Made by a program: the position numbers and the translations under genes
Assembly (NCBI RefSeq): GCF_001404515.1
Contig: NZ_CXWE01000003.1
Location: forward strand, 558,001-622,000
From: Roseibium album
Lineage (GTDB): Bacteria > Pseudomonadota > Alphaproteobacteria > Rhizobiales > Stappiaceae
Length of the DNA: 64,000 bases
Direction: 5' to 3'
Shown here: positions 9,769 to 18,555 of the stretch, piece by piece
How the letters are laid out: every line of letters starts with the position of its first letter
How positions within the stretch are numbered: position 1 is the first letter of the stretch
The notes under the pieces: model-generated
Database searches by the model: none
The model's input: the letters and a program-made list of their open reading frames with translations, nothing else
Told to the model about the DNA's origin: nothing

Positions 9769-11001
9769 CTAGTGCAATGCTTCCTGAACCGAAGGGAGTG
9801 CCGGTCTGTCCTTTATCAAAAACACGAGAATACCTGCGAACACGGCCAGACAGACAGACGACCACCAAACCCAGGTGTATTGAGCGTAGATGTCGTACAA
9901 GACACCGCCAAAATAGGCTCCGACTGCAGCACCAACCTGATGGCCGGCGGAAATGAGCCCGAATGCCAGCCCCATGACGCTTCTGCCAATATGAGATGCC
10001 ACAAGACTTGCGGTGACCGGAACGGTCGAATAGTCGACCAGGCCAAAGAGGATCGAGAAAAAGATCAGCGTCTCAAAGCTTGTGCCCACATTCACCAGAA
10101 TGATGAAGGTGAAGCCGCGAATGAGATAGATGATACCCAGAAGAAGCGGTCTGTTCATCCGGTCCGAGAGCCATCCCGCCAGGATCATTCCGGCAAGGTT
10201 TATGGCTGACAGAAGACCGTAAGCGGAAGCTGAAGGAACCGGGCCGAAGCCGCAAAATATTGCATAGGGCAAAAAATGCGTTTCGATCACACCCGACGTT
10301 GTGTAGCCGCAGATGAAGTAACTCCAGAACAGGATCTGAAACGTGGGCAGCTTCAGGATATTCAGGAGATCGTCTCCCAGACTGCTTTGCGATTCCTTCT
10401 GATCAGCGGAAAACATTGTTCTGCGCGTGTTTTGCGGGAACCAGAGATAGATGCAGAACATCACGACAAGAGCGCCCAGTCCAAGGGCCACAAATGCCAT
10501 GCGCCAGTCATAAGTGCCGATCAGCATGGCCAGAAGCGGTACAAAGACAAACTGTCCCCCCGTTGAACCCGACGTCGCGAAGCCGGTCGCAAGTCCCCGG
10601 TTCGTCTCGACCTCCTGTTCAACCGCGGTTGAGACCACATGAGTGGCCACCAGTCCGAATCCGACGGCGGCGATCCCGCTAAATGCCAGAAAGAAGACAA
10701 TCGGGTCGGTGGTGGCCGCCACGAGAAAGCAACCGATGGCAAGAGCACCGAGGCCGACGAGCAGGATCGCCCGTGCTCCCTTTTTATCGACAAGTCGCCC
10801 TCCGAACGGCGCAATGACCGCCATAACGAGGAGCGCCACGGCTGCCGCACTCGAGGTGAAGCTTCGCGACCAGTCGAGTTCTAGTTCAAGGACAGGTATC
10901 ACCAGTCCCAGGGACGCTCTTGCGGAAAATGCCAGGGCGAGGGCAACGAAGGACAATCCGATTGTCAAAATTGCCGTGCGGTTTTGTTGTGCCGGTTTCA
11001 A
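9769..11001 (-). CDS. MFS transporter, divergent from GlxA-type regulator
   Basis: A carrier of 410 residues with 12 predicted membrane segments and an MFS_1 pattern: the loop GGRLVDKKGAR after segment 2 and WLSDRMNRP after segment 8. The start is inferred as TTG at 11001, because a full AGGAGG lies 8 nt before it; any longer frame lacks a ribosome site. The substrate is unknown. The general look is of an organic-anion carrier. It is divergent from a GlxA-type AraC regulator with 62 bp between start codons, so that regulator is the likely controller. The C-terminus ends in the cytoplasm with no extra domain. Confidence 0.85.
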   Translation of the reverse strand: MKPAQQNRTAILTIGLSFVALALAFSARASLGLVIPVLELELDWSRSFTSSAAAVALLVMAVIAPFGGRLVDKKGARAILLVGLGALAIGCFLVAATTDPIVFFLAFSGIAAVGFGLVATHVVSTAVEQEVETNRGLATGFATSGSTGGQFVFVPLLAMLIGTYDWRMAFVALGLGALVVMFCIYLWFPQNTRRTMFSADQKESQSSLGDDLLNILKLPTFQILFWSYFICGYTTSGVIETHFLPYAIFCGFGPVPSASAYGLLSAINLAGMILAGWLSDRMNRPLLLGIIYLIRGFTFIILVNVGTSFETLIFFSILFGLVDYSTVPVTASLVASHIGRSVMGLAFGLISAGHQVGAAVGAYFGGVLYDIYAQYTWVWWSSVCLAVFAGILVFLIKDRPALPSVQEALH

Positions 11002-11063
11002 TTCCGGGTCCTCCTGTTTCCGAACCCGGTTTACAGGAGGGCGATTTTGGCATAAATGACAAT

Positions 11064-12083
11064 ATGCGATCAAAAACGGCCAAACTCGAAGACACTGAAG
11101 ACCGGCAACCTCGCCGCGTCGTATTTGTGATCTATCCCGGTGTCACGCTGCTGGATGTCGCGGGCCCGCTGCAGGCCTTTTCAAGTGCGAACAACACCGA
11201 CGTTGCAAACGGTGTTCGCGCATATGACGTCGTGGTCGCGTCACCGGAAGGTGGTCCAATCATAACGGACTGTCAGGTGGAACTGGGCACGGTCACACTG
11301 GACAAAGCATCCTTCAAACCCATCGACACACTCATAGTTGCCGGTGGTGACGGTGTGTTCGATGCGATGGAACAGGAAGATCTTGTCGATTGGATCAAGG
11401 AGGCTTCCAACGGTAGCCGACGCATCGCGTCGACCTGTATGGGCGCATTTCTCACGGCTGCAGCCGGTCTGATCAACGGGAAAAGTGTAACCACCCACTG
11501 GCGTCAGGTTGACGAATTGCAGAGATGCTTTCCCGACATCGAGGTCAAACGCGATCCGCTTTTTGTGCGCAACAGCAATATGTGGTCCTCTGCCGGTGTC
11601 ACGGCCGGCATCGATCTGGCGCTCGCGATGATCGAGGAAGATATGGGCCACGAAGCGGCGATGCAGGTTGCTCAGTCTCTGGTCGTCTTTTTCAAGCGGC
11701 CGGGAGGACAATCGCAGTTCAGCGACGTACTCAATATCCAGGCGTCGGAGCCCGAGGGGCTGTTTGCCGATCTCCATGCATGGATAGCTGGGCATCTGCA
11801 AAGCGATCTTAGCGTTCCAAAACTTGCGGAAAGACTCGCGATGAGCCCCCGCAGCTTCTCACGTAAATACAAGGCAAGAACGGGAATGACCCCAGCGAAG
11901 GCCGTTGAGCTTATACGCGTCGATGCGGCCAAACGAGCGCTTGTGCGCCGCGATCTTCCCTTGGCGAAAATTGCCGTCAATTCCGGTTTTCTGGATGAAC
12001 AGCGCCTCCGGCGCGCCTTCCAGAGGCACGTTGGCGTATCTCCGCTCTCGTATCGCGACATGTTCGGCGAAAATCAGGAATAG
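11064..12083 (+). CDS. GlxA-family transcriptional regulator (DJ-1/PfpI plus AraC HTH)
   Basis: A protein of 339 residues. Residues of about 15-190 form a DJ-1/PfpI-type class I amidotransferase-like domain, with the elbow STCMGAFLTAA holding the conserved cysteine. The C-terminal ~100 residues are a double helix-turn-helix of the AraC type (LAERLAMSPRSFSRKY and IAVNSGFLDEQRLRRAFQ). Such regulators include CdhR, GbdR and ArgR of Pseudomonas and usually activate uptake or catabolism of amines and amino acids. The inducer cannot be read here. ATG at 11064 was chosen because it follows the divergent promoter gap; an AGGAGG at 11034-11039 is too distant to be its ribosome site. Confidence 0.9.
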   Translation: MRSKTAKLEDTEDRQPRRVVFVIYPGVTLLDVAGPLQAFSSANNTDVANGVRAYDVVVASPEGGPIITDCQVELGTVTLDKASFKPIDTLIVAGGDGVFDAMEQEDLVDWIKEASNGSRRIASTCMGAFLTAAAGLINGKSVTTHWRQVDELQRCFPDIEVKRDPLFVRNSNMWSSAGVTAGIDLALAMIEEDMGHEAAMQVAQSLVVFFKRPGGQSQFSDVLNIQASEPEGLFADLHAWIAGHLQSDLSVPKLAERLAMSPRSFSRKYKARTGMTPAKAVELIRVDAAKRALVRRDLPLAKIAVNSGFLDEQRLRRAFQRHVGVSPLSYRDMFGENQE

Positions 12084-12384
12084 CGCTGGATTTCGGCCTG
12101 GCCGTCGGTATGAGGCGTAGCATCTGCACGATAAGGCCGACAGCTCGCCTTTATCGTATTCGGCATCGAAATCCGCGTCGGCATGCCCCCCAACGCGCTA
12201 TGCGACGTGGAGCATTATCAATGTAAACCGCCGCGTTCATCAGCGTCGTCTTCGTCTTTTCCGAAGGCAGGCGGTTCGGATTGAAGTCACCAAACCACCG
12301 GCAAGGCCGCACTCCATGTTGTGCTGCGGCATTGAAGGTGTATGTTCTGCGCCACAACATCCAAGACAGAAGAGAGAGCACGGC
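12084..12384. other. Intergenic stretch without recognisable gene
   Basis: A gap of 301 bp between the GlxA-type regulator and the methyltransferase. No RNA gene, terminator or repeat was seen. A minus-strand frame crossing it reads about 40 residues of gene-like sequence before meeting the methyltransferase, but matches no family I know and has no ribosome site. The last 25 bp before the methyltransferase hold a purine-rich ribosome site. Confidence 0.4.
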
Positions 12385-13428
12385 ATGCTGGCCCAAGATA
12401 CAGTGGCGACTGAAAACACAATCGAAAGTGCGGAGGACCTCTCTTCGATTGCATTCGGTTTCATGGCGTCCAAATCTCTGTTTGCCGGGCTTCACGTTGA
12501 TATCTTCTCGGTACTTGCAGACGGGCCCAAATCGGCTGAAGAGCTGGCGAAGGCCACCGGCATTCCGATAAATCGGATTGTTATTCTGACGACTGCGCTT
12601 GCAAGCGTTGGCCTTCTCGCCATCGGTGATGACAGGAAAATCTGGAATTCACCGGCGGCACAGAACTTTCTTTCGAAACAGTCGCAGTATGATTTCGGCG
12701 ACTACCTGCGTCATCAGATCGATCAGCAGATGTATCCGTTCCTGCTCCAGCTCAATGCTGTGATGAAAGGCGATCTGTCCGAAGATGCGATTGCCTCCTA
12801 TAGCCACTGGATGACGGACGAAGAACAGGCGTCGGTCTATTCCGAAAGCCAGCACGCAGGGTCGCTCGGTCCGGGCAAGACACTTGCACGGAAAGTGGAT
12901 CTGAGCAGTGCCGACACCTTGCTGGACGTCGGTGGCGGAACCGGCGCAATGACGATCAGCCTGTGCAATGAATACGAAAATCTGCACGCGACGATCATTG
13001 ATTTTCCGAATGTCGCGGAAATCGGCTGGCGGTTCATCTCCGAGGCAAATCTGGTCGATCGTGTTCGCTACATCCCCGGCAACGCCATCGAAGTCCAATG
13101 GCCAAGCAACCAGAGTGCCATCTTGATGTCCTACCTGATGAGTGGCGTTCCGGGCGACGACGTGGAAGGGCTTTTGCAGAAGGCATTCGATACGCTTTCT
13201 CCGGGCGGCAAGCTGATGGTTCACGACTTCATGGTCGAAGAGAACCGGCGCGGCCCGGCGCTGGCAGCGCTCTGGCAATTGCAGCACATGGCTTTCACCC
13301 CCGAAGCTCGCTCGCTTTCTGTCGGGTGGCTGACGGAAGCTGGCAAGAGAAAGGGATTCGAGGTTGCTGACGTCGATAACCTGATTCCCGCGATGACCAA
13401 GTTGGTCGTCTTTGAAAAACCCTCCTGA
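12385..13428 (+). CDS. SAM-dependent O-methyltransferase (acetylserotonin-OMT-like)
   Basis: A protein of 347 residues. The first ~100 form a winged-helix dimerisation domain (FGFMASKSLFAGLHVDIFSV, then AKATGIPINRIVILTTALASV). The Rossmann part follows, with SAM motif I LLDVGGGTGAMTISL at about residues 174-188 and a C-terminal HDFMVEENR segment. This is the layout of the Methyltransf_2 family that methylates small phenolic or enolic hydroxyls. The substrate is unknown. ATG at 12385 follows AGAGAGAG. The thioesterase gene begins 12 bp after the stop, so the pair is almost certainly co-transcribed and may act on a shared thioester or aromatic compound. Confidence 0.87.
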   Translation: MLAQDTVATENTIESAEDLSSIAFGFMASKSLFAGLHVDIFSVLADGPKSAEELAKATGIPINRIVILTTALASVGLLAIGDDRKIWNSPAAQNFLSKQSQYDFGDYLRHQIDQQMYPFLLQLNAVMKGDLSEDAIASYSHWMTDEEQASVYSESQHAGSLGPGKTLARKVDLSSADTLLDVGGGTGAMTISLCNEYENLHATIIDFPNVAEIGWRFISEANLVDRVRYIPGNAIEVQWPSNQSAILMSYLMSGVPGDDVEGLLQKAFDTLSPGGKLMVHDFMVEENRRGPALAALWQLQHMAFTPEARSLSVGWLTEAGKRKGFEVADVDNLIPAMTKLVVFEKPS

Positions 13429-13440
13429 TCGGGTGACCTC

Positions 13441-13893
13441 ATGGCAACGTTTCGCCTGCACGAAGAGCCGCTCCAGAGCGACTGGCTGGACGCCTATGGT
13501 CATCTGAACGAGGCTTATTATCTTGTGCCCTTCAGCAATGCGACCTGGAAGCTGCAAGACCATTTCGGCATTGGCACCGAATATTTCGAGGAAAACGGGT
13601 GCGCGTTATACACGCTGGAGACCCATTTGCGGTATGTCGGAGAAGTGCGTGCACCCGCGACACTGTCAATTGAATCCGCAATACTGGGTGTGGATACCAA
13701 GCGACTTCATGTCGGGCATACAATGTGGTCAGGGACCCGCGAATGCGCAACGTTCGAATGCATGCTGCTGCACTACGACACTCAAGCAGAAAGGTCCGCA
13801 GCATTTCCTGATGTCATTCGTGAAGGTCTTCACAACGCGCTCTTGAAGCCGACACCTGAATGGGTCGGACGGGCATTGCGCCGATTGGAATAG
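13441..13893 (+). CDS. Hotdog-fold acyl-CoA thioesterase
   Basis: A single hotdog domain of 150 residues. The N-terminal WLDAYGHLNEAYYLVPFSNATW has the Asp and Asn/His pattern of 4-hydroxybenzoyl-CoA-type thioesterases. It most resembles, from memory, the thioesterase linked to or fused with L-carnitine dehydrogenase (betainyl-CoA thioesterase). That makes a carnitine or betaine link possible, particularly with a GlxA-type regulator close by, but no carnitine dehydrogenase is present in the window. It is co-directional with the methyltransferase 12 bp upstream. The stop is followed by a short convergent gap. Confidence 0.75.
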   Translation: MATFRLHEEPLQSDWLDAYGHLNEAYYLVPFSNATWKLQDHFGIGTEYFEENGCALYTLETHLRYVGEVRAPATLSIESAILGVDTKRLHVGHTMWSGTRECATFECMLLHYDTQAERSAAFPDVIREGLHNALLKPTPEWVGRALRRLE

Positions 13894-13960
13894 GCGTGTC
13901 CGGTCAAAAAGGAAATCAGGCCCTCAAATCGCGGTGCGCGCGCGGCTGAAATAGCCGTGC

Positions 13961-14470
13961 CTATTCGCTCGCCTTTGAATCATCGCGCACCCGCCGCTCC
14001 GCATTGAGCTGTTCCAGCTCCACCATCTTGTCACCAATCGGACGCAAGGCGGCGATTGTGGCACGATACTTCAGGGAATGCTGCTCGAACAGACGCTGTG
14101 CCAGTTCCGGATACTCCTGGATCATGCGCTTGAACAGTGCCCGGCGGATACGGATGATGCTGACCGTTCCGACCGCATCTGCACGGCAAGGCCGTTTGCT
14201 TTCAGTCAGGAGTGCGGTCTGGCCGAGCAGGGTGCCCTGACCGACCCTTTCGACCTCGTCAAAGCCGTCTTCGCCCTTTTTCTGCAGGCTGACGGTGCCA
14301 TTTGTGATCACCAGACCGCCATCGGCCCGCTCCCCTTCCTCGAAGAGGCGCTGGCCGTCGTGGTAATCCATGCTTTCGGCGCTGAAGGCGAGCAGGCGGA
14401 GCTGATCGTCCTGAAAGTCCGAGAGCATCGGGATTTGCTTGAGAATCGCAATGTCTTGGGCAAGGCTCAT
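13961..14470 (-). CDS. Cyclic nucleotide-binding domain protein without DNA-binding domain
   Basis: A protein of 169 residues, essentially a single cNMP-binding beta-roll (about residues 10-130), with the phosphate-cassette region GQTALLTESKRPCRADA. The usual Crp winged helix is missing; instead a 40-residue charged tail follows. It could be a stand-alone nucleotide sensor or an adaptor for a partner protein. The start is the ATG at 14470; a TTG two codons upstream is possible, and neither has a good ribosome site. It lies 25 bp downstream of the response regulator on the same strand, so the two form a likely operon. Confidence 0.8.
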   Translation of the reverse strand: MSLAQDIAILKQIPMLSDFQDDQLRLLAFSAESMDYHDGQRLFEEGERADGGLVITNGTVSLQKKGEDGFDEVERVGQGTLLGQTALLTESKRPCRADAVGTVSIIRIRRALFKRMIQEYPELAQRLFEQHSLKYRATIAALRPIGDKMVELEQLNAERRVRDDSKASE

Positions 14471-14495
14471 GCCCAAGATTTACGCTGATTACCCG

Positions 14496-15179
14496 TTAGG
14501 GCACAAGCTTATATCCACCGGCTTCTGTGACAAGAAGCTCTGCATTGGACGGATCACGTTCGATTTTTTGTCGCAGGCGGTAAATATGCGTTTCCAGGGT
14601 ATGGGTGGTGACGCCTGAATTGTATCCCCAGACCTCATGCAGCAGAACGTCACGGGTGACCGGTTTTTCACCTGCACGGTAGAGGAACTTGAGAATGGAG
14701 GTTTCCTTTTCCGTGAGCCGTACCTTCGCGCCTCCATCGTCCTGCATCACCTTTGCGGCCGGACGGAAGGAATAGCGGCCGATTGCAAAAGTCGCGTCCT
14801 CGCTCTGCTCGTGCTGACGCAGATGCGCGCGTACACGGGCCAGGAGAACGGCAAACTTGAATGGTTTGGTGACATAGTCGTTGGCGCCGGCTTCCAGTCC
14901 GAGAATGGTGTCGCTGTCACCATCGTGGCCGGTCAGCATGATGATCGGTGCCTTGAAGCCGTTCTTGCGCAGAAGCTTTACCGCTTCACGCCCGTCAATA
15001 TCGGGCAGACCGACATCCATCAACAGCAGGTCAACATGTTCGTCCTTGGCAAGGCCGATACCGGATGTGGCTGAATCCGCCTGTATGGTTTCAAACTCGT
15101 CATAAAGCGAAAGTTGTTCAACCAGCGCTTCGCGCAGTTCGTTGTCATCATCGACTATCAAGATCGTGCGGGCGGTCAT
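14496..15179 (-). CDS. OmpR-family response regulator, CenR-like
   Basis: A protein of 227 residues. The receiver domain (1-120) has the acidic pair in VDDDNE, phospho-acceptor Asp55 in LLLMDVGLPDIDG, and Lys105 in VTKPF. The C-terminal winged helix ends in THTLETHIYRLRQKIERDP. The strong match in my memory to the rhizobial CenR-type regulator, which controls cell-envelope genes in Caulobacter and relatives, is inference. No sensor kinase gene lies next to it. ATG at 15179 was preferred over an upstream in-frame extension. It is divergent from an L,D-transpeptidase fold gene, which fits envelope control. Confidence 0.9.
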   Translation of the reverse strand: MTARTILIVDDDNELREALVEQLSLYDEFETIQADSATSGIGLAKDEHVDLLLMDVGLPDIDGREAVKLLRKNGFKAPIIMLTGHDGDSDTILGLEAGANDYVTKPFKFAVLLARVRAHLRQHEQSEDATFAIGRYSFRPAAKVMQDDGGAKVRLTEKETSILKFLYRAGEKPVTRDVLLHEVWGYNSGVTTHTLETHIYRLRQKIERDPSNAELLVTEAGGYKLVP

Positions 15180-15372
15180 GTGTGCGGTCCTCGCCAAAAG
15201 TCTCAAGGTGATCACGCCAACTTGTGCAATCTACACATGCGTGTTTCCTGCCTCTATGTGCGTGGGAAATTCTCGCCGCACAAGCAGTCATTCGTCAATT
15301 CTTCTTCACGCGGGGTTTAAGGCTGGTTTATCAAAGTGTTGATTTGGATATTGCAGGGCGAGGCAAGCAGGG

Positions 15373-15912
15373 ATGACAAAGTCCGGCAAACCGGCGGAAA
15401 CACTGGAGGTACGTGCGCTGCCACGCGACGGGACGAAGGGAATATTGCGTCTTGGACCGATCACGGTTCCGTGTGCCTTGGGGAGATCCGGTATCGTCAT
15501 GCGTAAAAAAGAAGGCGATGGCGGTACACCAATGGGCTCTTTCGATCTCCTTCACGTCTATTACAGGCCGGACAGGGGACGGCCGCCGCAAACAAATTTG
15601 CAGCTTGAGCCGCTCACGCCAAAATCCGGTTGGTGTGATGATCCGGAACACCGGCTCTATAACAGGCCTGTCACACTGCCGTTTCCCGCGAGCCACGAGA
15701 AAATGTGGCGCGACGACAGGCTCTACGACATTGTCGTCGTCCTGAACTGCAACATGTTCCCGGCCGTGAGAGGCAAGGGCAGCGCAATCTTCTTTCATAT
15801 CGCCCGTGAGACCTACACGCCGACGGAAGGTTGTGTGGCGGTTTCGCCAGAGCACATGCGCTTGCTGCTTGCAAAGGCGGGAGCGCATGTGCGTATGGTG
15901 ATCACGGCCTGA
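15373..15912 (+). CDS. L,D-transpeptidase (YkuD) fold protein lacking a signal peptide
   Basis: A protein of 179 residues covering one YkuD domain. The catalytic motif is complete: His142 in FFHIARE and Cys154 in TEGCVAVS. YkuD enzymes make 3-3 peptidoglycan crosslinks or attach proteins to the wall. The N-terminus, MTKSGKPAETLEVRALPRDG, is not a secretion signal, so either export is unconventional or the substrate is cytoplasmic. Short signal-less members of this sort occur widely in alphaproteobacteria with unknown roles. The start ATG follows AGCAGGG closely. It is divergent from the CenR-like regulator across 193 bp. Confidence 0.88.
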   Translation: MTKSGKPAETLEVRALPRDGTKGILRLGPITVPCALGRSGIVMRKKEGDGGTPMGSFDLLHVYYRPDRGRPPQTNLQLEPLTPKSGWCDDPEHRLYNRPVTLPFPASHEKMWRDDRLYDIVVVLNCNMFPAVRGKGSAIFFHIARETYTPTEGCVAVSPEHMRLLLAKAGAHVRMVITA

Positions 15913-15944
15913 CGTGATGTCACGCGATCATGGATTGATCGTGT

Positions 15945-16424
15945 TTATTCCGATTTTTGCGGGCGATAAATGGTGAAGCGTCCACTGACACGCACGGTCG
16001 TGCGTTCTCCCTCGCCACTTTCCAGATCGGCTGTCCTGACATAGAAGCGGTTCCGCTGGACGTTGAAATTTTCATAGACGTTGCATTCCAGGAACGTCGC
16101 AATGCCGTTTTCGTCAATGCTTTCCAGGATTGCCGTGTGCCGTGGAGCGCCTCGCGATTCCGTCCGCTCCTCGTAACCCCCGTCATTTTCGACACGGACC
16201 GTCACCTCGAAGCGGCTGAATTGAAAAACATCGCCGGGTCGGGCATTCGCCAACTGTTCCACTTCACGGCCCCAGTTGTAGATGGCCGACGGTTTGTGAA
16301 AGTCGAGATTTTCAAAGGCATTGTTGACCAGTGTCCAGCATTGGCCGTTGCCTTCCTGGCGTCCGAGCCGCTCTGTTGCAAATGCTATCAATCGCTGGGC
16401 TTCTTGTTCTGTTACATCGCGCAT
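15945..16424 (-). CDS. Uncharacterised protein with cysteine-peptidase-like Cys/His pattern
   Basis: A protein of 159 residues that I cannot assign to a named family. Cys29 in NGQCWTLVNNAF near the N-terminus and His96 in GAPRHTAILESI about 67 residues later, each at a predicted helix or strand start, are typical of CHAP/NlpC-like papain folds (compare the BBC1/AIM3 fold of fungi). The section RPGDVFQFSRFEV also resembles the 'GDvi.f' strand of these folds. There is no signal peptide or membrane segment. The start ATG at 16424 is 8 nt after GAGGA. It lies alone, convergent with the L,D-transpeptidase gene and divergent from the zinc metallopeptidase. Confidence 0.6.
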   Translation of the reverse strand: MRDVTEQEAQRLIAFATERLGRQEGNGQCWTLVNNAFENLDFHKPSAIYNWGREVEQLANARPGDVFQFSRFEVTVRVENDGGYEERTESRGAPRHTAILESIDENGIATFLECNVYENFNVQRNRFYVRTADLESGEGERTTVRVSGRFTIYRPQKSE

Positions 16425-16591
16425 TTCAAAAATCCTCAATTTACCGCTCTACTGCGCCTTGTTGTTCCACGGATTGTGACCTCCCGCTGTAATTGCCATC
16501 ACAATGTTGCGCTCCGGGATGCTCTTTTACGTGCAACTTACCGGCACGGTCTGGTATTCAGGGGCGTCATCGACAGAACGGATACTCAATC

Positions 16592-17485
16592 ATGCGTTGG
16601 AAAGGCCGCCGCGGCAGCAGCAATATCGACGACAGACGCGGGTCGCGCCCAAGGCGGCGCATGCGGGTCCCCGCCGGCAGGCGTGTTCGTGCGGGAGGCG
16701 GCATCGGTCTCACGGGTCTCGTCGTCATTGCCGGAATCGCGTGGATGATGGGGGTCAATCCGTTGACGCTTCTCAGCCAGCTCGACGCCGGCGGCTCTTA
16801 TGAACCGGGATATGATACTTCTGCACCGCGTTCTGCCGCCAACGATGAAACGGCACAATTCGTATCCGTGATCCTCGCCGATACGGAAAACACCTGGAGC
16901 GAGATCTTTTCCGGGCTTGGCGGCGACTATCCGGAACCCACACTGGTACTTTTCTCCGGGTCGGTTTCTTCAGCTTGTGGCTATGCCAGTGCGGCGACCG
17001 GACCGTTTTATTGCGGGGCCGACGACAAGCTTTATATCGACCTTTCCTTCTACCAGCAGCTTGCCAGGCAGCTGAATGCGCCGGGTGATTTCGCTCAGGC
17101 CTACGTGCTGGCCCACGAGGTCGGACATCACATCCAAAATGTGCTCGGCATTCTTCCGGAGTTTCACAAGATCCGCCGAACCCTCAGCAAGACGGAAGCA
17201 AACGCGCTATCGGTCAGGGTCGAGCTTCAGGCCGACTGTTATGCGGGTATCTGGGCGCACTTCGCGGCGCGGCAACAGGGTTTCGTGGAGGAAGGCGACA
17301 TTGAGGAGGCGCTGAACGCGGCAAGCCGCATTGGTGACGACACCCTGCAGCGTCAGGCACAGGGATATGTGGTTCCGGAGAGTTTCAATCACGGGACTTC
17401 GGCACAACGTGCCAGATGGTTCCGGCGAGGTTTCGACGCCGGTCAGCTTGACGCCTGCGACACCTTCAAGGCGGAAAATCTCTGA
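16592..17485 (+). CDS. YpfJ-family neutral zinc metallopeptidase
   Basis: A protein of 297 residues with a basic N-terminus (1-37), one membrane anchor at about 38-53, and a periplasmic domain. The zinc motif HEVGHH starts at His175, with the third ligand probably in ELQADCYAGIWA, an arrangement specific to the YpfJ/KPN_02809 family (zincins with an extended motif). The natural substrate is unknown. ATG at 16592 was chosen because it begins the classic basic-Arg-rich 'MRWKGRRGS' start of the family, although the ribosome site is weak. It is followed by a 161-bp gap before dapF. Confidence 0.92.
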   Translation: MRWKGRRGSSNIDDRRGSRPRRRMRVPAGRRVRAGGGIGLTGLVVIAGIAWMMGVNPLTLLSQLDAGGSYEPGYDTSAPRSAANDETAQFVSVILADTENTWSEIFSGLGGDYPEPTLVLFSGSVSSACGYASAATGPFYCGADDKLYIDLSFYQQLARQLNAPGDFAQAYVLAHEVGHHIQNVLGILPEFHKIRRTLSKTEANALSVRVELQADCYAGIWAHFAARQQGFVEEGDIEEALNAASRIGDDTLQRQAQGYVVPESFNHGTSAQRARWFRRGFDAGQLDACDTFKAENL

Positions 17486-17646
17486 CCGATCGGCAATAAT
17501 GCGTGTTCCGCATTGACCTCATGTAGACGCATGCCTGCTCCGAAAGCCCCTCCTACTGGTAATTTCTCGAGTTTTCGGCCATATAGGGTCAAGTGATCGC
17601 GACAAACCGATCTCATTCTCAACACCTTGGAAGAAGTACACCCGGC

Positions 17647-18555
17647 ATGGCGTCTGAAACCAGACCCTTTTTGAAGATGAATGGCCTCGGCAACGATTTC
17701 GTGGTCTGGGACGCGCGCGAACAGCCGCTGCGCCTTTCTTCGGACGTGATCGCCAGGCTGGGTGACCGGGAAAGCGGTATCGGCTTCGACCAGATGATCA
17801 CGGTTGAACGCTCTTCGCTCGGCGTTGATGCCTTCATGCGCATCCATAATCAGAATGGCGGCGAGGTCTCCGCGTGCGGCAATGCGACCCGCTGTATCGG
17901 ACGCCTGCTGATGGAGGAAATCGGCAAGGATCTCGTGACAATCGAAACAGGCGCCGGACTTCTGCATGCATTCGACAGCCCCGGACCGCGAAATGTAACG
18001 GTCGATATGGGACCGCCGAGGATTCGATGGGATGAAATTCCACTCGCTGAGGAATTTGCCGATACACGCGCCATCGAACTGCAGATCGGTCCGATCGACG
18101 ATCCGGTCCTGCACACGCCTGCGGCCGTCAACATGGGTAATCCGCACGCGATCTTCTGGGTCGACGATGTCGAAGGTTACGAACTGGAGCGCTTCGGACC
18201 ACTGCTGGAACTTCATCCGATATTCCCGGAGGGAGCCAATATTTCGCTCGCCCATGTCTTTGAAGAAGACCAGATCCGGCTGAAGGTCTGGGAGCGGGGC
18301 GTGGGCCTGACGCTGGCCTGCGGGACTGCTGCCTGCGCAGTCGGCGTCGCCGCAGCCCGCGACACCAAGACCAGCCGCAGGACAACGGTACATCTGCCTG
18401 GCGGTCCCATCGGGATCGAGTGGCGCGAAAGCGACGACCATGTGCTCATGACCGGTCTTACCGAAATCGAGTTCGAAGGAGAGGTCGATCTGGAGTCCCT
18501 GGAGTGGCGCAAGACCGGCTCCGGGGATGCTTCGGCGGCGGGAGCTGTCTCATGA
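17647..18555 (+). CDS. dapF: Diaminopimelate epimerase
   Basis: A 302-residue enzyme that converts LL- to meso-diaminopimelate for lysine and peptidoglycan synthesis. The FLKMNGLGNDFVVWD start, the first catalytic cysteine in SACGNATRC and the second in LACGTAACAV are all in place. ATG at 17647 follows GGAAG; upstream codons are not family-like. Its stop overlaps the start of mtaB (ATGA), so the two are translationally coupled. This dapF-mtaB(-ftsY) order is common in rhizobia. Confidence 0.96.
   Translation: MASETRPFLKMNGLGNDFVVWDAREQPLRLSSDVIARLGDRESGIGFDQMITVERSSLGVDAFMRIHNQNGGEVSACGNATRCIGRLLMEEIGKDLVTIETGAGLLHAFDSPGPRNVTVDMGPPRIRWDEIPLAEEFADTRAIELQIGPIDDPVLHTPAAVNMGNPHAIFWVDDVEGYELERFGPLLELHPIFPEGANISLAHVFEEDQIRLKVWERGVGLTLACGTAACAVGVAAARDTKTSRRTTVHLPGGPIGIEWRESDDHVLMTGLTEIEFEGEVDLESLEWRKTGSGDASAAGAVS

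Noticed and set aside
12151-12495. Minus-strand frame with about 40 gene-like residues (NRLPSEKTKTTLMNAAVYID) in the 12.1-12.4 kb gap
   Set aside because: No family recognised, no ribosome site, and half of it lies within the methyltransferase gene. A decayed gene is possible but not supported.
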